A stretch of 45,081 nucleotides of DNA. Source: Clostridiales bacterium. GTDB lineage: Bacteria; Bacillota; Clostridia; Oscillospirales; Acutalibacteraceae. The first letter of the stretch is position 1; every line of letters begins with the position of its first letter. The position numbers were made by a program, and so were the translations under genes. Positions 34,031-42,801 of this stretch are shown one piece after another. The DNA is taken from the NCBI GenBank assembly GCA_012839705.1, contig DUMT01000119.1:1-45081 (forward strand), in the 5' to 3' direction. The notes below the pieces were generated by a model. It saw only the letters and a list, made by a program, of their open reading frames with translations, was not told where the DNA came from and made no database searches.

Positions 34031-34757
34031 AGATATAAGCGTTGCCTGATTTTCCAATTCGTATAATTGCGCCTGTCGTATACAATATGTTGCAAATTGT
34101 GCTGGCGTAAGGCTTTGCTGTTTTGATATGTTTTGCAAGGTCAATGCTTGTAAACTCGCCTGGAAGCCCTGGCGGCAGCAGCGAGGAGTAATCCTCGGGT
34201 TTGAAAAGCTCAATTTCATCAATAAAACTTAATGGAATCCGCTCCATCCGGTGCGAGCCTTTCTTCCCGCCCTTTGCCCAGCCATCCTTCAGCCTGTATT
34301 CATCAATGTCGAGGAAAACCAGCTTGATTTTCAGGTTTTTATCAGACAGGTAGCCCTTAATCTTATACAGCTCTTTAAAAGCACCCCAAGCCGTTCCGGT
34401 TTTTGGTGATTTACGGGGTTTTGTAGCCTCCCCCGTTATAGGGTCCACCCAGATAATCCTCTTTATCCTGGCTATCGGGTACACAATTGTAACAGGAAAT
34501 TCCGGCAACAGTTTTTCAAGTTTTGGCCTTAAGGTGTTAAAATCCCTGGTCTGGATTTCAGTTATCCTTTCCCCATCAAAAATATCTGCAATAATCCGCC
34601 CTACTCCCACCGGCTTTTCATGGTGGCTTTCGTCCGGGTCAATGTAGTATTTCAATATCAAATGAAGGCTCCGCTCGCCCAGTGTGCCTATTCCCTGTTT
34701 ATCATGAAGGCGTTTTAATGCCTTTGCTTTTGCGGTTTCAAAATCACTCAAACACAT
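34008..34757 (-). CDS. Conserved hypothetical protein, nuclease-like with C-terminal winged helix
   Basis: I do not recognise a named family. 249 aa, soluble, basic. The N-terminal half has GIGTLGERSLHLILKYY, an HE pair, and VGRIIADIFDGERITEIQTRDF. This last block, with D58 then E67-I-Q69 on a following strand, resembles the PD-(D/E)xK nuclease core with Q in place of K. A Lys-rich middle follows (PRKSPKTGTAWGAFKEL), and the last 60 residues (EFTSIDLAKHIKTAKPYAST...GNAYIY) read like a winged helix. A DNA-acting role is plausible but inferred. Placed 12 nt after the thioesterase gene and probably co-transcribed; the ribosome binding site is weak. Confidence 0.72.
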   Translation of the reverse strand: MCLSDFETAKAKALKRLHDKQGIGTLGERSLHLILKYYIDPDESHHEKPVGVGRIIADIFDGERITEIQTRDFNTLRPKLEKLLPEFPVTIVYPIARIKRIIWVDPITGEATKPRKSPKTGTAWGAFKELYKIKGYLSDKNLKIKLVFLDIDEYRLKDGWAKGGKKGSHRMERIPLSFIDEIELFKPEDYSSLLPPGLPGEFTSIDLAKHIKTAKPYASTICNILYTTGAIIRIGKSGNAYIYKKARGN

Positions 34758-34769
34758 CCCACAATTAAC

Positions 34770-35519
34770 CTATCCTGCAAATTTCACACTGGCTTCAAAA
34801 CAGCGCCCTCTTTTGTGTCCGCCTGCCAGCCAGAACTGTTTTGTTTCCATATCGGCAAGAGTTTTAAGGCTAATCTCCTCACCTTCAAGGGCTTCGCTCT
34901 GAAAATTAATTGAAAACTCCGAAATTTCAAGTCTCCTTAAATCTTTTGGCAGGCAATCAGCCACAATATCCGCATAAACAGTATTGTTCAAATGCCCGTT
35001 ATAGTCTATATCCGACCAGCCAACCTTGCGGATACCCGCGTCAATTAAATTCGCGGGAACCTGTATTTTTTCAGGGTCGGGGCAGCCGTTAACCCGAGCT
35101 GGCTGAGTGGCTATGCCAAATTTTAAAAACTCCGAGGGCCTTAAAACCCTGTGGGTTTCTGGGTCCACCAGCGCAAAGGCGGAAACACTTTCAATCAGAG
35201 GATTGCCGCCGGCGTCTGAATATTGATAACACCTGAAAAACTGGGCGCCCTTTGAATCCCGGTGCCAGGTTGTAAGGGATAGCTGCTCATTCAATTTTGG
35301 CATCCGGTGGATTTTAGCCCTTGCCCTTGTGATTACAAAGGCCATCCCGTTCCTCACCAGTTCCTCAAACCCCAGCCCGCCAATATCGAAGTGGAGTTCC
35401 CCCACTTCCTGCTGGTATTTCAGTATGCTGGACAGTTTCATCCTTCTATCCTGCCCCACATCAAAAGAAGATATTTTAATGTTCCAGGTATAATCCAGCG
35501 GCACATTATAAGTATGCAT
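34770..35519 (-). CDS. Acyl-ACP thioesterase (FatA/B-like)
   Basis: Hydrolyses acyl-ACP to free fatty acid. 249 aa with two hot-dog domains: the first about 1-130 (SSILKYQQEVGELHFDIGGLG, FVITRARAKIHRMP), the second about 150-249. The catalytic-loop motif D.DYNGHLNNTVYADI carries the Asn/His expected for the family. The track begins at a GTG three codons earlier; the ATG at 35519 has AGGGTG 7 nt upstream and is preferred. In anaerobic Firmicutes these enzymes are thought to release fatty acids from the synthase or to supply lipid precursors; no acyl-chain genes are nearby. Confidence 0.88.
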   Translation of the reverse strand: MHTYNVPLDYTWNIKISSFDVGQDRRMKLSSILKYQQEVGELHFDIGGLGFEELVRNGMAFVITRARAKIHRMPKLNEQLSLTTWHRDSKGAQFFRCYQYSDAGGNPLIESVSAFALVDPETHRVLRPSEFLKFGIATQPARVNGCPDPEKIQVPANLIDAGIRKVGWSDIDYNGHLNNTVYADIVADCLPKDLRRLEISEFSINFQSEALEGEEISLKTLADMETKQFWLAGGHKRGRCFEASVKFAG

Positions 35520-35549
35520 AATCAACACCCTGTATAAGAATGAATTACA

Positions 35550-36026
35550 TTACGAATTGTTAATTTCTTTGCAAACATCAACCCATTTTACTATACCAGC
35601 ATATTCTTCTAATTCTGAAAGTTTTAATTCGATTGCCGAATTGCTGCTGCCACAGGCTGGAAAAACCGTTTCATATTTTTTCAGGGATACATCCGCAAAA
35701 ACAGGCACTCCCTCCGGCACTGCAAAGGGGCAAACTCCGCCCACCGCATGGCCGGTTAGCCGCAGCACATCCTCCGGCGGGAGCATGGACGCCCTAAACC
35801 CAAATTCAGCCTTAAACTTCGGGTTGTCTATCTTAACATCCCCAGCCGCCACAATCAGAATGCAACCATCACCTTTTTTAAAGCAGAGGGTTTTGGCAAT
35901 CCGCCCGGGCTCCACGCCAAGCACCCTTGCAGCAAGCTCCACCGTGGCGCTTGAGCTGTCAAATTCCAAAACGGCCTTGCCCCTGCCCCAGTTATTAAGG
36001 TAATTTTTCACCGCTTCTACTGACAT
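35550..36026 (-). CDS. YbaK/EbsC-family aminoacyl-tRNA deacylase
   Basis: Trans-editing domain protein of the YbaK/ProX superfamily, which clears misacylated tRNAs such as Cys-tRNA(Pro) or Ala-tRNA(Pro). 158 aa with the catalytic lysine block RIAKTLCFKK (about 42-51), the GDVKIDNPKFKAEFG segment, the GHAVGGVCPFAVP motif and CGSSNSAIEL near the end. The exact tRNA substrate cannot be told from sequence. AAAGGA precedes the ATG. It lies after the serS terminator. Confidence 0.88.
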   Translation of the reverse strand: MSVEAVKNYLNNWGRGKAVLEFDSSSATVELAARVLGVEPGRIAKTLCFKKGDGCILIVAAGDVKIDNPKFKAEFGFRASMLPPEDVLRLTGHAVGGVCPFAVPEGVPVFADVSLKKYETVFPACGSSNSAIELKLSELEEYAGIVKWVDVCKEINNS

Positions 36027-36066
36027 TGACTATTATCCTTTCTGTTAATTCGCCTTTTTTAAATAT

Positions 36067-36090
36067 AAAGGACGGGTATCCCCGTCCTTT
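36067..36090. terminator. Terminator after serS
   Basis: AAAGGACGGG (36067-36076) and CCCGTCCTTT (36081-36090), a perfect 10-bp stem with a 4-nt loop, between the serS stop and the YbaK-type gene. The minus-strand run-out is ATATTT, so efficiency may be moderate. Confidence 0.75.
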
Positions 36091-36095
36091 TAAAT

Positions 36096-37376
<1,281 letters not shown>

Positions 37377-37396
37377 TTACTCCTTTAAAAAATTAA

Positions 37397-38248
37397 CTAC
37401 TTTTCTGGTACAATTTCATTCGCCAGCATCCTTAGGTCATCCTGGGAGAAAAACTCAATCTGCAGTGTGCCGCCTTTGCCGGTTTCCACCACTTTTACCC
37501 TCCGCCCAAGATGTTCAGTCAATGCCAGCTCCACTTCATCGTAAAAGCTATTTCTTATATTAGCCTTTTTATCCTTAACTTTTTTGGGATTGTTGGCCTG
37601 TTTTGCCCTTTTCTCGATTTCCCTGACCGACAGCCCCTTTTTTATTATCTCCCTGGCGGTATCAACCTGCTGCTCGGTGGGTAATGACAACAGCGCCCTT
37701 GCATGCCCTGCCGAAATCTCGCCGGCAGCAACCATTTCCGCCACTTCCTGCGGAAGGTTTAAGAGCCTTAGGGCATTTGCTACGGCGGGCCGGGATTTGT
37801 TGACCACCTTCGCTGTTTCCTCCTGGGTCAGCCCGTAGTTTTCCATCAGGGTTTTGTATCCCAGGGCTTCTTCCATTGGGTTTAAATCCTCCCTTTGGAG
37901 GTTTTCAATCAACGCCAGCTCCGATGCCTGCTGGTCGGTCATCTCCCTGATTACCACCGGAACCTCGGCCAGCCCCGCCATTTGGGCTGCCCGCCACCTT
38001 CTCTCCCCTGCCACCAGCTGATATGTGCCGTCCGGCATCGGCCTTACAAGCAGGGGCTGAAGTATCCCGTGCTGTGAAATTGAATCAGCCAGTTCTGCCA
38101 GTGCATCCTGGTCAAAATTCTTCCGGGGCTGGTCCCGGTTTGGCTGGATTTCGGATATTCTAAGGGTTATTTTCGCGTCGTCTTCCAACGAATTTTCTGC
38201 TAACAGTGCGCCAAGCCCTTTGCCAAGCCCTCGCTTTTTTGATGACAT
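37397..38248 (-). CDS. parB: Chromosome partitioning protein ParB (Spo0J)
   Basis: CTP-dependent DNA clamp that loads at parS and guides origin segregation. 283 aa: N-terminal CTPase domain with IQPNRDQPRKNFD and the GERRWRAAQMAG box, helix-turn-helix parS-binding domain (about 120-200; LTQEETAKVVNKSRPAVAN), and C-terminal dimerisation domain. AAAGGAGG precedes the ATG. It follows parA by 23 nt in the usual soj-spo0J order. Confidence 0.96.
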   Translation of the reverse strand: MSSKKRGLGKGLGALLAENSLEDDAKITLRISEIQPNRDQPRKNFDQDALAELADSISQHGILQPLLVRPMPDGTYQLVAGERRWRAAQMAGLAEVPVVIREMTDQQASELALIENLQREDLNPMEEALGYKTLMENYGLTQEETAKVVNKSRPAVANALRLLNLPQEVAEMVAAGEISAGHARALLSLPTEQQVDTAREIIKKGLSVREIEKRAKQANNPKKVKDKKANIRNSFYDEVELALTEHLGRRVKVVETGKGGTLQIEFFSQDDLRMLANEIVPEK

Positions 38249-38271
38249 TCCGGCGCCTCCTTTATATTTTA

Positions 38272-39039
38272 TCAGTTTTTCATAATTAGCTCGTCCGCCA
38301 GTTCATTATAGGCTTCCGCCCCCCGGGATGATGGGTCGTAATAATTTATCGGTTTTCCAAAACTCGGAGCTTCGGAAAGCCTGACACTCCTTGGAATGGC
38401 GGTTCCAAACACCTTGCGGGGGAAGAATTTTTTTACCTCTGCCACCACCTGTTGGGTCAGGTTCAAACGCCCGTCATACATGGTCAGCAGAACCCCCTCT
38501 ATCTCCAGTGCAGGGTTATAAAGCCTTTTTACCTGCCTTACTGTGCTCATCAGCTGGGACAACCCTTCCAGCGCATAATATTCGCACTGGATTGGCACAA
38601 TCAGAGTATCTGCCGCGCACAAAGCGTTAAGGGTTAAAAGCCCCAGAGAAGGCGGGCAATCTATCAAAATATAATCATATCTATCCCGCAAAGGCGCCAA
38701 TGTGGCAGTGAGCCTGCTTTCCCTGCGGTTAATATCTACCAGCTCGATTTCGGCGCCTGCAAGCCGGATTCCTGCCGGCAGCAAATCAACATTTTTATAT
38801 TGCGTTTTGAAAACTGCGTTTTCAGGTTGCGCAGCGCCGATTAGCAGCTCATATGTAGAAATCCGGTTCTCCCTTTTATCTACACCAAGCCCGCTGGTTG
38901 AATTGCCCTGGGGGTCTATATCCACAAGCAGGCAGCGTTTTCCTTTGGACCCCAGCGCCGAAACCAGGTTTACCGCGGTGGTTGTCTTTCCCACACCGCC
39001 TTTTTGATTTACAACCGCTATAATTTTACCCAAATTCAT
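38272..39039 (-). CDS. parA: Chromosome partitioning ATPase ParA (Soj)
   Basis: Deviant Walker ATPase that cycles on nucleoid DNA under control of ParB and in some bacteria influences DnaA. 255 aa, with KGGVGKTTTAVNL near the N-terminus, the switch region DIDPQGNSTSGLG and DCPPSLGLLTLNAL. Three starts are possible: GTG 39042, ATG 39039 and TTG 39033. The TTG has the best spacing from AGAGG and gives the family-typical GKIIAVVNQKGG start; I list the ATG as the conservative choice. An extended -10 promoter is at 39101-39109. Confidence 0.95.
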   Translation of the reverse strand: MNLGKIIAVVNQKGGVGKTTTAVNLVSALGSKGKRCLLVDIDPQGNSTSGLGVDKRENRISTYELLIGAAQPENAVFKTQYKNVDLLPAGIRLAGAEIELVDINRRESRLTATLAPLRDRYDYILIDCPPSLGLLTLNALCAADTLIVPIQCEYYALEGLSQLMSTVRQVKRLYNPALEIEGVLLTMYDGRLNLTQQVVAEVKKFFPRKVFGTAIPRSVRLSEAPSFGKPINYYDPSSRGAEAYNELADELIMKN

Positions 39040-39100
39040 CACCCTCTATCCTGCTTATGGGAAATTAATACCCGGCAAAATCGCGAATTAATTCTTTTGT

Positions 39101-39109
39101 ATTATATCA
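39101..39109 (-). promoter_or_regulatory. Extended -10 promoter for parA-parB-serS
   Basis: On the minus strand TGATATAAT (TGn plus a consensus -10), with only a weak TTCTAA at the -35 distance. About 60 nt ahead of parA. Confidence 0.6.
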
Positions 39110-39165
39110 CAATAATATTTTTTTAGAAATAGCCATAGTAAATATATTTTCAGAAAATCTCAAAA

Positions 39166-39181
39166 TGTTTCATGTGAAACA
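39166..39181. promoter_or_regulatory. parS site between noc and parA
   Basis: TGTTTCATGTGAAACA differs at one central base from the Bacillus parS consensus TGTTTCACGTGAAACA. It lies directly upstream of parA, where ParB/Noc proteins would load. Confidence 0.9.
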
Positions 39182-39182
39182 T

Positions 39183-39206
39183 TAAAAAACCTCCCAAAAG
39201 GGAGGT
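39183..39206 (-). terminator. Terminator after noc
   Basis: On the minus strand ACCTCCC-TTTT-GGGAGGT then TTTTTAAT, immediately beyond the noc stop, separating noc from parA. Confidence 0.85.
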
Positions 39207-39209
39207 CTT

Positions 39210-40070
39210 TTAAGCTGTTATATGCTGCCTTTGCAGTTTTGTGGTTTCAGTGCTGTTTTTCTTTTTTGGAATCCGCACAAAATACTCTATGTAATCATCT
39301 GTTTCAATCTTTTCAGCGCTAGCGTCAATCCCCGAGCGCCTCATGGTGTCAATGGCGTTATTAACTGTGTTTAAAAACAGCCTTACATCCCTTATAAGTG
39401 GTACTGCCTGGCGCCGCCTTTCCTTTGGCTTTGATTTTTCCAGAATGTCTTCAACCAGCTTTTCAGTCTGGTAAACATTAAGTTTTTGCTGAACAATCCT
39501 CAACAGAGCGTTTTTTCTCTGCTCCCCATCCAGGCGGATTAACGCCCTGGCATGCCTTTCTGACAGCCCTTCCTTAATGATAATCTTCCTCTCTTCTTCG
39601 GTAAGCTTTAATATCCTTAGCCTGTTCGCTACAGTCGACTGGGCGCAACCAAGCTGATGGGCGACCTCCTCCTGGGTTAGCCCGTAATCTTTAATCAGTT
39701 TCCTTATCCCTTCTGCTTCCTCGAAACAGTTCATATCTTCCCTTTGCAGGTTTTCAAGCAAAGCCAGAAGTGCAGCCCGGGAGCGGTCTGCTTCTATAAC
39801 TATGCAGGGAATTTCCTTAATCCCTGCGATTTTTGCCGCCCTTAGGCGCCTTTCGCCAGCTACAAGGACGGGTTTGCAATCTTTTAAAGTAACAGTAATA
39901 GGCTGTAGCAAACCGTTTTCGCTTATACTTTGTGCCAGTTCCAAAAGCTTTTCATAGCTGAATTCCCGCCGCGGCTGGTCAGGGTTCGGCTGTATTTCAT
40001 TTACAGGAATCATCAATATTCTGCTGCTGCTTTTATACTTCGGGCGTTTTATAATCTCCATAATCTCCAT
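39210..40070 (-). CDS. noc: ParB-family nucleoid occlusion protein Noc
   Basis: Second ParB-like protein of the locus. 286 aa with the same CTPase and helix-turn-helix architecture (IQPNPDQPRREFS, GERRLRAAKIAG, LTQEEVAHQLGCAQSTVANRLRIL) and a distinct C-terminal region. Position between rsmG and parA is that of noc in Bacillus, where it blocks division over the nucleoid. Whether this protein reads Noc boxes or parS cannot be decided from sequence alone; the recognition helix GCAQSTVANRLR is Noc/Spo0J-like. It has its own extended -10 promoter and terminator. Confidence 0.88.
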   Translation of the reverse strand: MEIMEIIKRPKYKSSSRILMIPVNEIQPNPDQPRREFSYEKLLELAQSISENGLLQPITVTLKDCKPVLVAGERRLRAAKIAGIKEIPCIVIEADRSRAALLALLENLQREDMNCFEEAEGIRKLIKDYGLTQEEVAHQLGCAQSTVANRLRILKLTEEERKIIIKEGLSERHARALIRLDGEQRKNALLRIVQQKLNVYQTEKLVEDILEKSKPKERRRQAVPLIRDVRLFLNTVNNAIDTMRRSGIDASAEKIETDDYIEYFVRIPKKKNSTETTKLQRQHITA

Positions 40071-40092
40071 ACTGACACATCCTTTCGGTGCC

Positions 40093-40101
40093 AGTATATC
40101 A
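40093..40101 (-). promoter_or_regulatory. Extended -10 promoter for noc
   Basis: On the minus strand TGATATACT lies about 22 nt upstream of the noc ATG, with no good -35. The form matches the parA promoter. Confidence 0.55.
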
Positions 40102-40144
40102 TGGAATATTTTTCCAGTTTGTAGCTTTTCGCTGTCGTTATTTA

Positions 40145-40873
40145 TTATTTTAACGGTTCTTTTTTGATTTTTGCAGTATTCCTCGGATATTTTTCCGGTG
40201 TTGAGCTTATTTTGTCGAACACTACCAGCCGCCTTTCAATTGCTTCCTCCTCCAGTTTTAACTGGATTGGCTGAACTTCCCTAAACTCAGCTCCGAGTAA
40301 TTTTGCAACCTTTGGAATAATTTTTGATTCTTCGTCCACATCCGGGCCCTTCATGGCAATAAACTTGCCGCCAAGTTTTACATATGGAATGCAGTATTCG
40401 CATAATACGGGCAGGTTTGCCACTGCTCTGGCTGTTGCTACATCATAACCTTCCCTCAACTCGCCATTATGGGCTGCAACCTCTGCCCTGCCGTGGACAA
40501 GATTCGCCGGAATCTGAAGCCGCCTGCATAACTCCTGCAAATATACAATCCGCTTGTTCAATGAATCCAGTAGGGTCAGATTTACATCCGGGCGGGCGAT
40601 TGCCACCGGTATGCCCGGATAACCTGCCCCTGTGCCGACATCTATCATAGAAAATTCCCCATCTGGCAGCAAAGGTACAATGGAAAGGCTGTCTGCAAAA
40701 TGCTTTACCGCAATTTCCTTAGAATCAGTGATTGCAGTGAGGTTTATCTTCTCGTTCCACTCAAGCATTATGCCGGCTACCACTTCAAAACGGTCCAGTG
40801 CCGCCTCATCAAGTATTACACCGATTGCTGCCGCCTGTTCCCGAAGCAAACCTCTATCATAACTGCCGACCAT
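40145..40873 (-). CDS. rsmG: 16S rRNA 7-methylguanosine methyltransferase RsmG (GidB)
   Basis: Methylates N7 of a guanosine in the 530 loop of 16S rRNA; loss gives low-level streptomycin resistance in other bacteria. 242 aa with the SAM-binding motif MIDVGTGAGYPGIPVAI (about 76-92), the upstream NEKINLTAI signature and VATARAVANLPVL. AGGGG precedes the ATG. It starts 11 nt after mnmG in the standard mnmE-mnmG-rsmG order. Confidence 0.96.
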   Translation of the reverse strand: MVGSYDRGLLREQAAAIGVILDEAALDRFEVVAGIMLEWNEKINLTAITDSKEIAVKHFADSLSIVPLLPDGEFSMIDVGTGAGYPGIPVAIARPDVNLTLLDSLNKRIVYLQELCRRLQIPANLVHGRAEVAAHNGELREGYDVATARAVANLPVLCEYCIPYVKLGGKFIAMKGPDVDEESKIIPKVAKLLGAEFREVQPIQLKLEEEAIERRLVVFDKISSTPEKYPRNTAKIKKEPLK

Positions 40874-40884
40874 TATATCATCCC

Positions 40885-42765
40885 CTAATCCTCACTGATA
40901 ATATTATTGCTGCTCAGCCAGACAATTAATACCGACAAATCCGCGGGGCTGACCCCGCTGATGCGGGACGCCTGCCCTAAATTCCTGGGCCGGATTTTAC
41001 TGAGCTTCTCTTTTGCTTCTATCCTAAGCCCTTTTATCTGGCTGTAATCAATATCCTCCGGCAATAGCTTGTTTTCCAGCCTTCTCATCTCATCAATGGC
41101 TGCCTGCTGCCGTTTGATATACCCTTCATATTTAATTTCTACCTCAATCTGTTCCTTCACAAGTGGGTCCAGCTCAGGCCTGCCTGTATCAACAGGTGCA
41201 AGCTTTTCATAATCCAGCTGCGGGCGTTTAAGCAAATCCTCGAGCCGTACCCCGGTTTTTACCGGAGATGTTTCACATGAAACAAGTATTCTGTTTAACT
41301 CCTCGGAAGGCGGCAGAATGGTTGATTTAAGCCTCTTTCTCTCCTGTTTCTTTGCCTCCTGCCTGCGGCAGAAGTTTTCCCATCTTTCATCGTCCACCAG
41401 CCCCACTTCCCTGCCAATGGGGGTAAGCCGCTCATCCGCATTATCCTGCCTGAGAATCAGTCGGTATTCTGAACGGGATGTCATCATCCTGTATGGGTCG
41501 GTGCATCCCTTTGTTACAAGGTCGTCAACCAGGGTTCCAATATAACTTGAGGCGCGGTCAAGAATCATTGGCGGTTTTCCGAGTATTTTCAGAGCGGCAT
41601 TTATCCCTGCCACAATACCCTGAGCCGCCGCCTCCTCATAACCGGAACTTCCATTAAACTGCCCTGCGCCATATAAACCCGGAACATCCATAAACTCAAG
41701 GGTTGCAGATAACTGCAACGGGTCGCAGCAGTCATATTCTATAGCGTAAGCCGGGCGCATGATTTTAACATTTTCAAGCCCCGGAATGGTGCGTAAAAAC
41801 TCCACCTGCACATCCACCGGCAGGGAAGTTGAAAGCCCCTGTAGGTACATCTCCTCGGTCCTAAGGCCGCAGGGTTCAATGAATACCTGGTGCCTTTCCT
41901 TGTCGGCAAATCTTACAAACTTATCCTCAATGCTCGGGCAGTACCTTGTGCCAATCCATTTTACCTTGCCCCCATACATCGGCGAACGGGAAAGGTTTTT
42001 ATAGATAATTTCCTTTGTTTTTTCTGTGGTCCATGTTATATGGCAGTCAACTTTATTTTCAAGCTCTTCATTTGTTTCAAATGAGAAAGGCACAATGGGG
42101 TCCTCACCGGGCTGTGGTTCCATTTTTGAAAAATCAATGCTTGAACGCAGAGCCCTAGCAGGGGTTCCGGTCTTGAACCTGCGGATTGTAACACCAAGTT
42201 CCCTCAATGAATTGGTCAGGCTCCTGGCGGCGAACATCCCATCCGGGCCGCTGTCGTAGCTTATATCACCGATATAAATCCTTCCGTTAAGATATGTCCC
42301 TGTGGCTATTATCACTGCTTTAACGATAAATTCGGTTTCAAGATGGGTAATTAAACGCCACTTTTCCCCGAACCTCTCGATTCTTACAACCTCAGCCTGC
42401 TGAATGTCAAGGTTTTTAGTTGTTTCCAGCCTGTGCTTCATGTATATCGCATACTGCCGCCTGTCTATCTGCGCCCTTAATGAATGTACGGCAGGGCCTT
42501 TCCCCCTGTTCAGCATTCTGGACTGAAGAAGGTTGGCATCAGCGGCCAAACCCATCTCCCCGCCCAAAGCATCTATTTCCCTGACAAGGTGCCCCTTGGC
42601 AGTTCCTCCTATGGATGGGTTGCAGGGCATATTTCCTATTGAGTCAAGATTTATTGTAAATATAACTGTAGCGCATCCAAGCCTTGCCGAGGCGAGGGCG
42701 GCTTCAATCCCCGCATGCCCGGCACCTATAACCGCCACGTCATATTCCCCAAACAAAAAACCCAT
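40885..42765 (-). CDS. mnmG: tRNA uridine-34 modification enzyme MnmG (GidA)
   Basis: FAD enzyme that, with MnmE, installs the carboxymethylaminomethyl group at the wobble uridine of certain tRNAs. 626 aa: N-terminal FAD motif VIGAGHAGIEAALASARLG (about 13-31), NPSIGGTAKGHLVREIDALGG, the GQFNGSSGYEEAAAQG signature, and the C-terminal helical MnmE-binding domain. An embedded parS lies in the codons for VSCETS. It starts 36 nt after mnmE. Confidence 0.97.
   Translation of the reverse strand: MGFLFGEYDVAVIGAGHAGIEAALASARLGCATVIFTINLDSIGNMPCNPSIGGTAKGHLVREIDALGGEMGLAADANLLQSRMLNRGKGPAVHSLRAQIDRRQYAIYMKHRLETTKNLDIQQAEVVRIERFGEKWRLITHLETEFIVKAVIIATGTYLNGRIYIGDISYDSGPDGMFAARSLTNSLRELGVTIRRFKTGTPARALRSSIDFSKMEPQPGEDPIVPFSFETNEELENKVDCHITWTTEKTKEIIYKNLSRSPMYGGKVKWIGTRYCPSIEDKFVRFADKERHQVFIEPCGLRTEEMYLQGLSTSLPVDVQVEFLRTIPGLENVKIMRPAYAIEYDCCDPLQLSATLEFMDVPGLYGAGQFNGSSGYEEAAAQGIVAGINAALKILGKPPMILDRASSYIGTLVDDLVTKGCTDPYRMMTSRSEYRLILRQDNADERLTPIGREVGLVDDERWENFCRRQEAKKQERKRLKSTILPPSEELNRILVSCETSPVKTGVRLEDLLKRPQLDYEKLAPVDTGRPELDPLVKEQIEVEIKYEGYIKRQQAAIDEMRRLENKLLPEDIDYSQIKGLRIEAKEKLSKIRPRNLGQASRISGVSPADLSVLIVWLSSNNIISED
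41269..41284. promoter_or_regulatory. parS site inside mnmG
   Basis: TGTTTCACATGAAACA is the exact reverse complement of the parS at 39166-39181, one base off the Bacillus consensus. It falls within coding sequence, as some parS sites do near the origin. Confidence 0.88.
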
Positions 42766-42801
42766 TTGACTTACCCTAAACCTTTCTATATAACTAATAA
42801 A

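Noticed and set aside
38391-39007. Plus-strand ORFs opposite parA and other housekeeping genes
   Set aside because: They are antisense shadows of well-recognised genes with no independent start signals.
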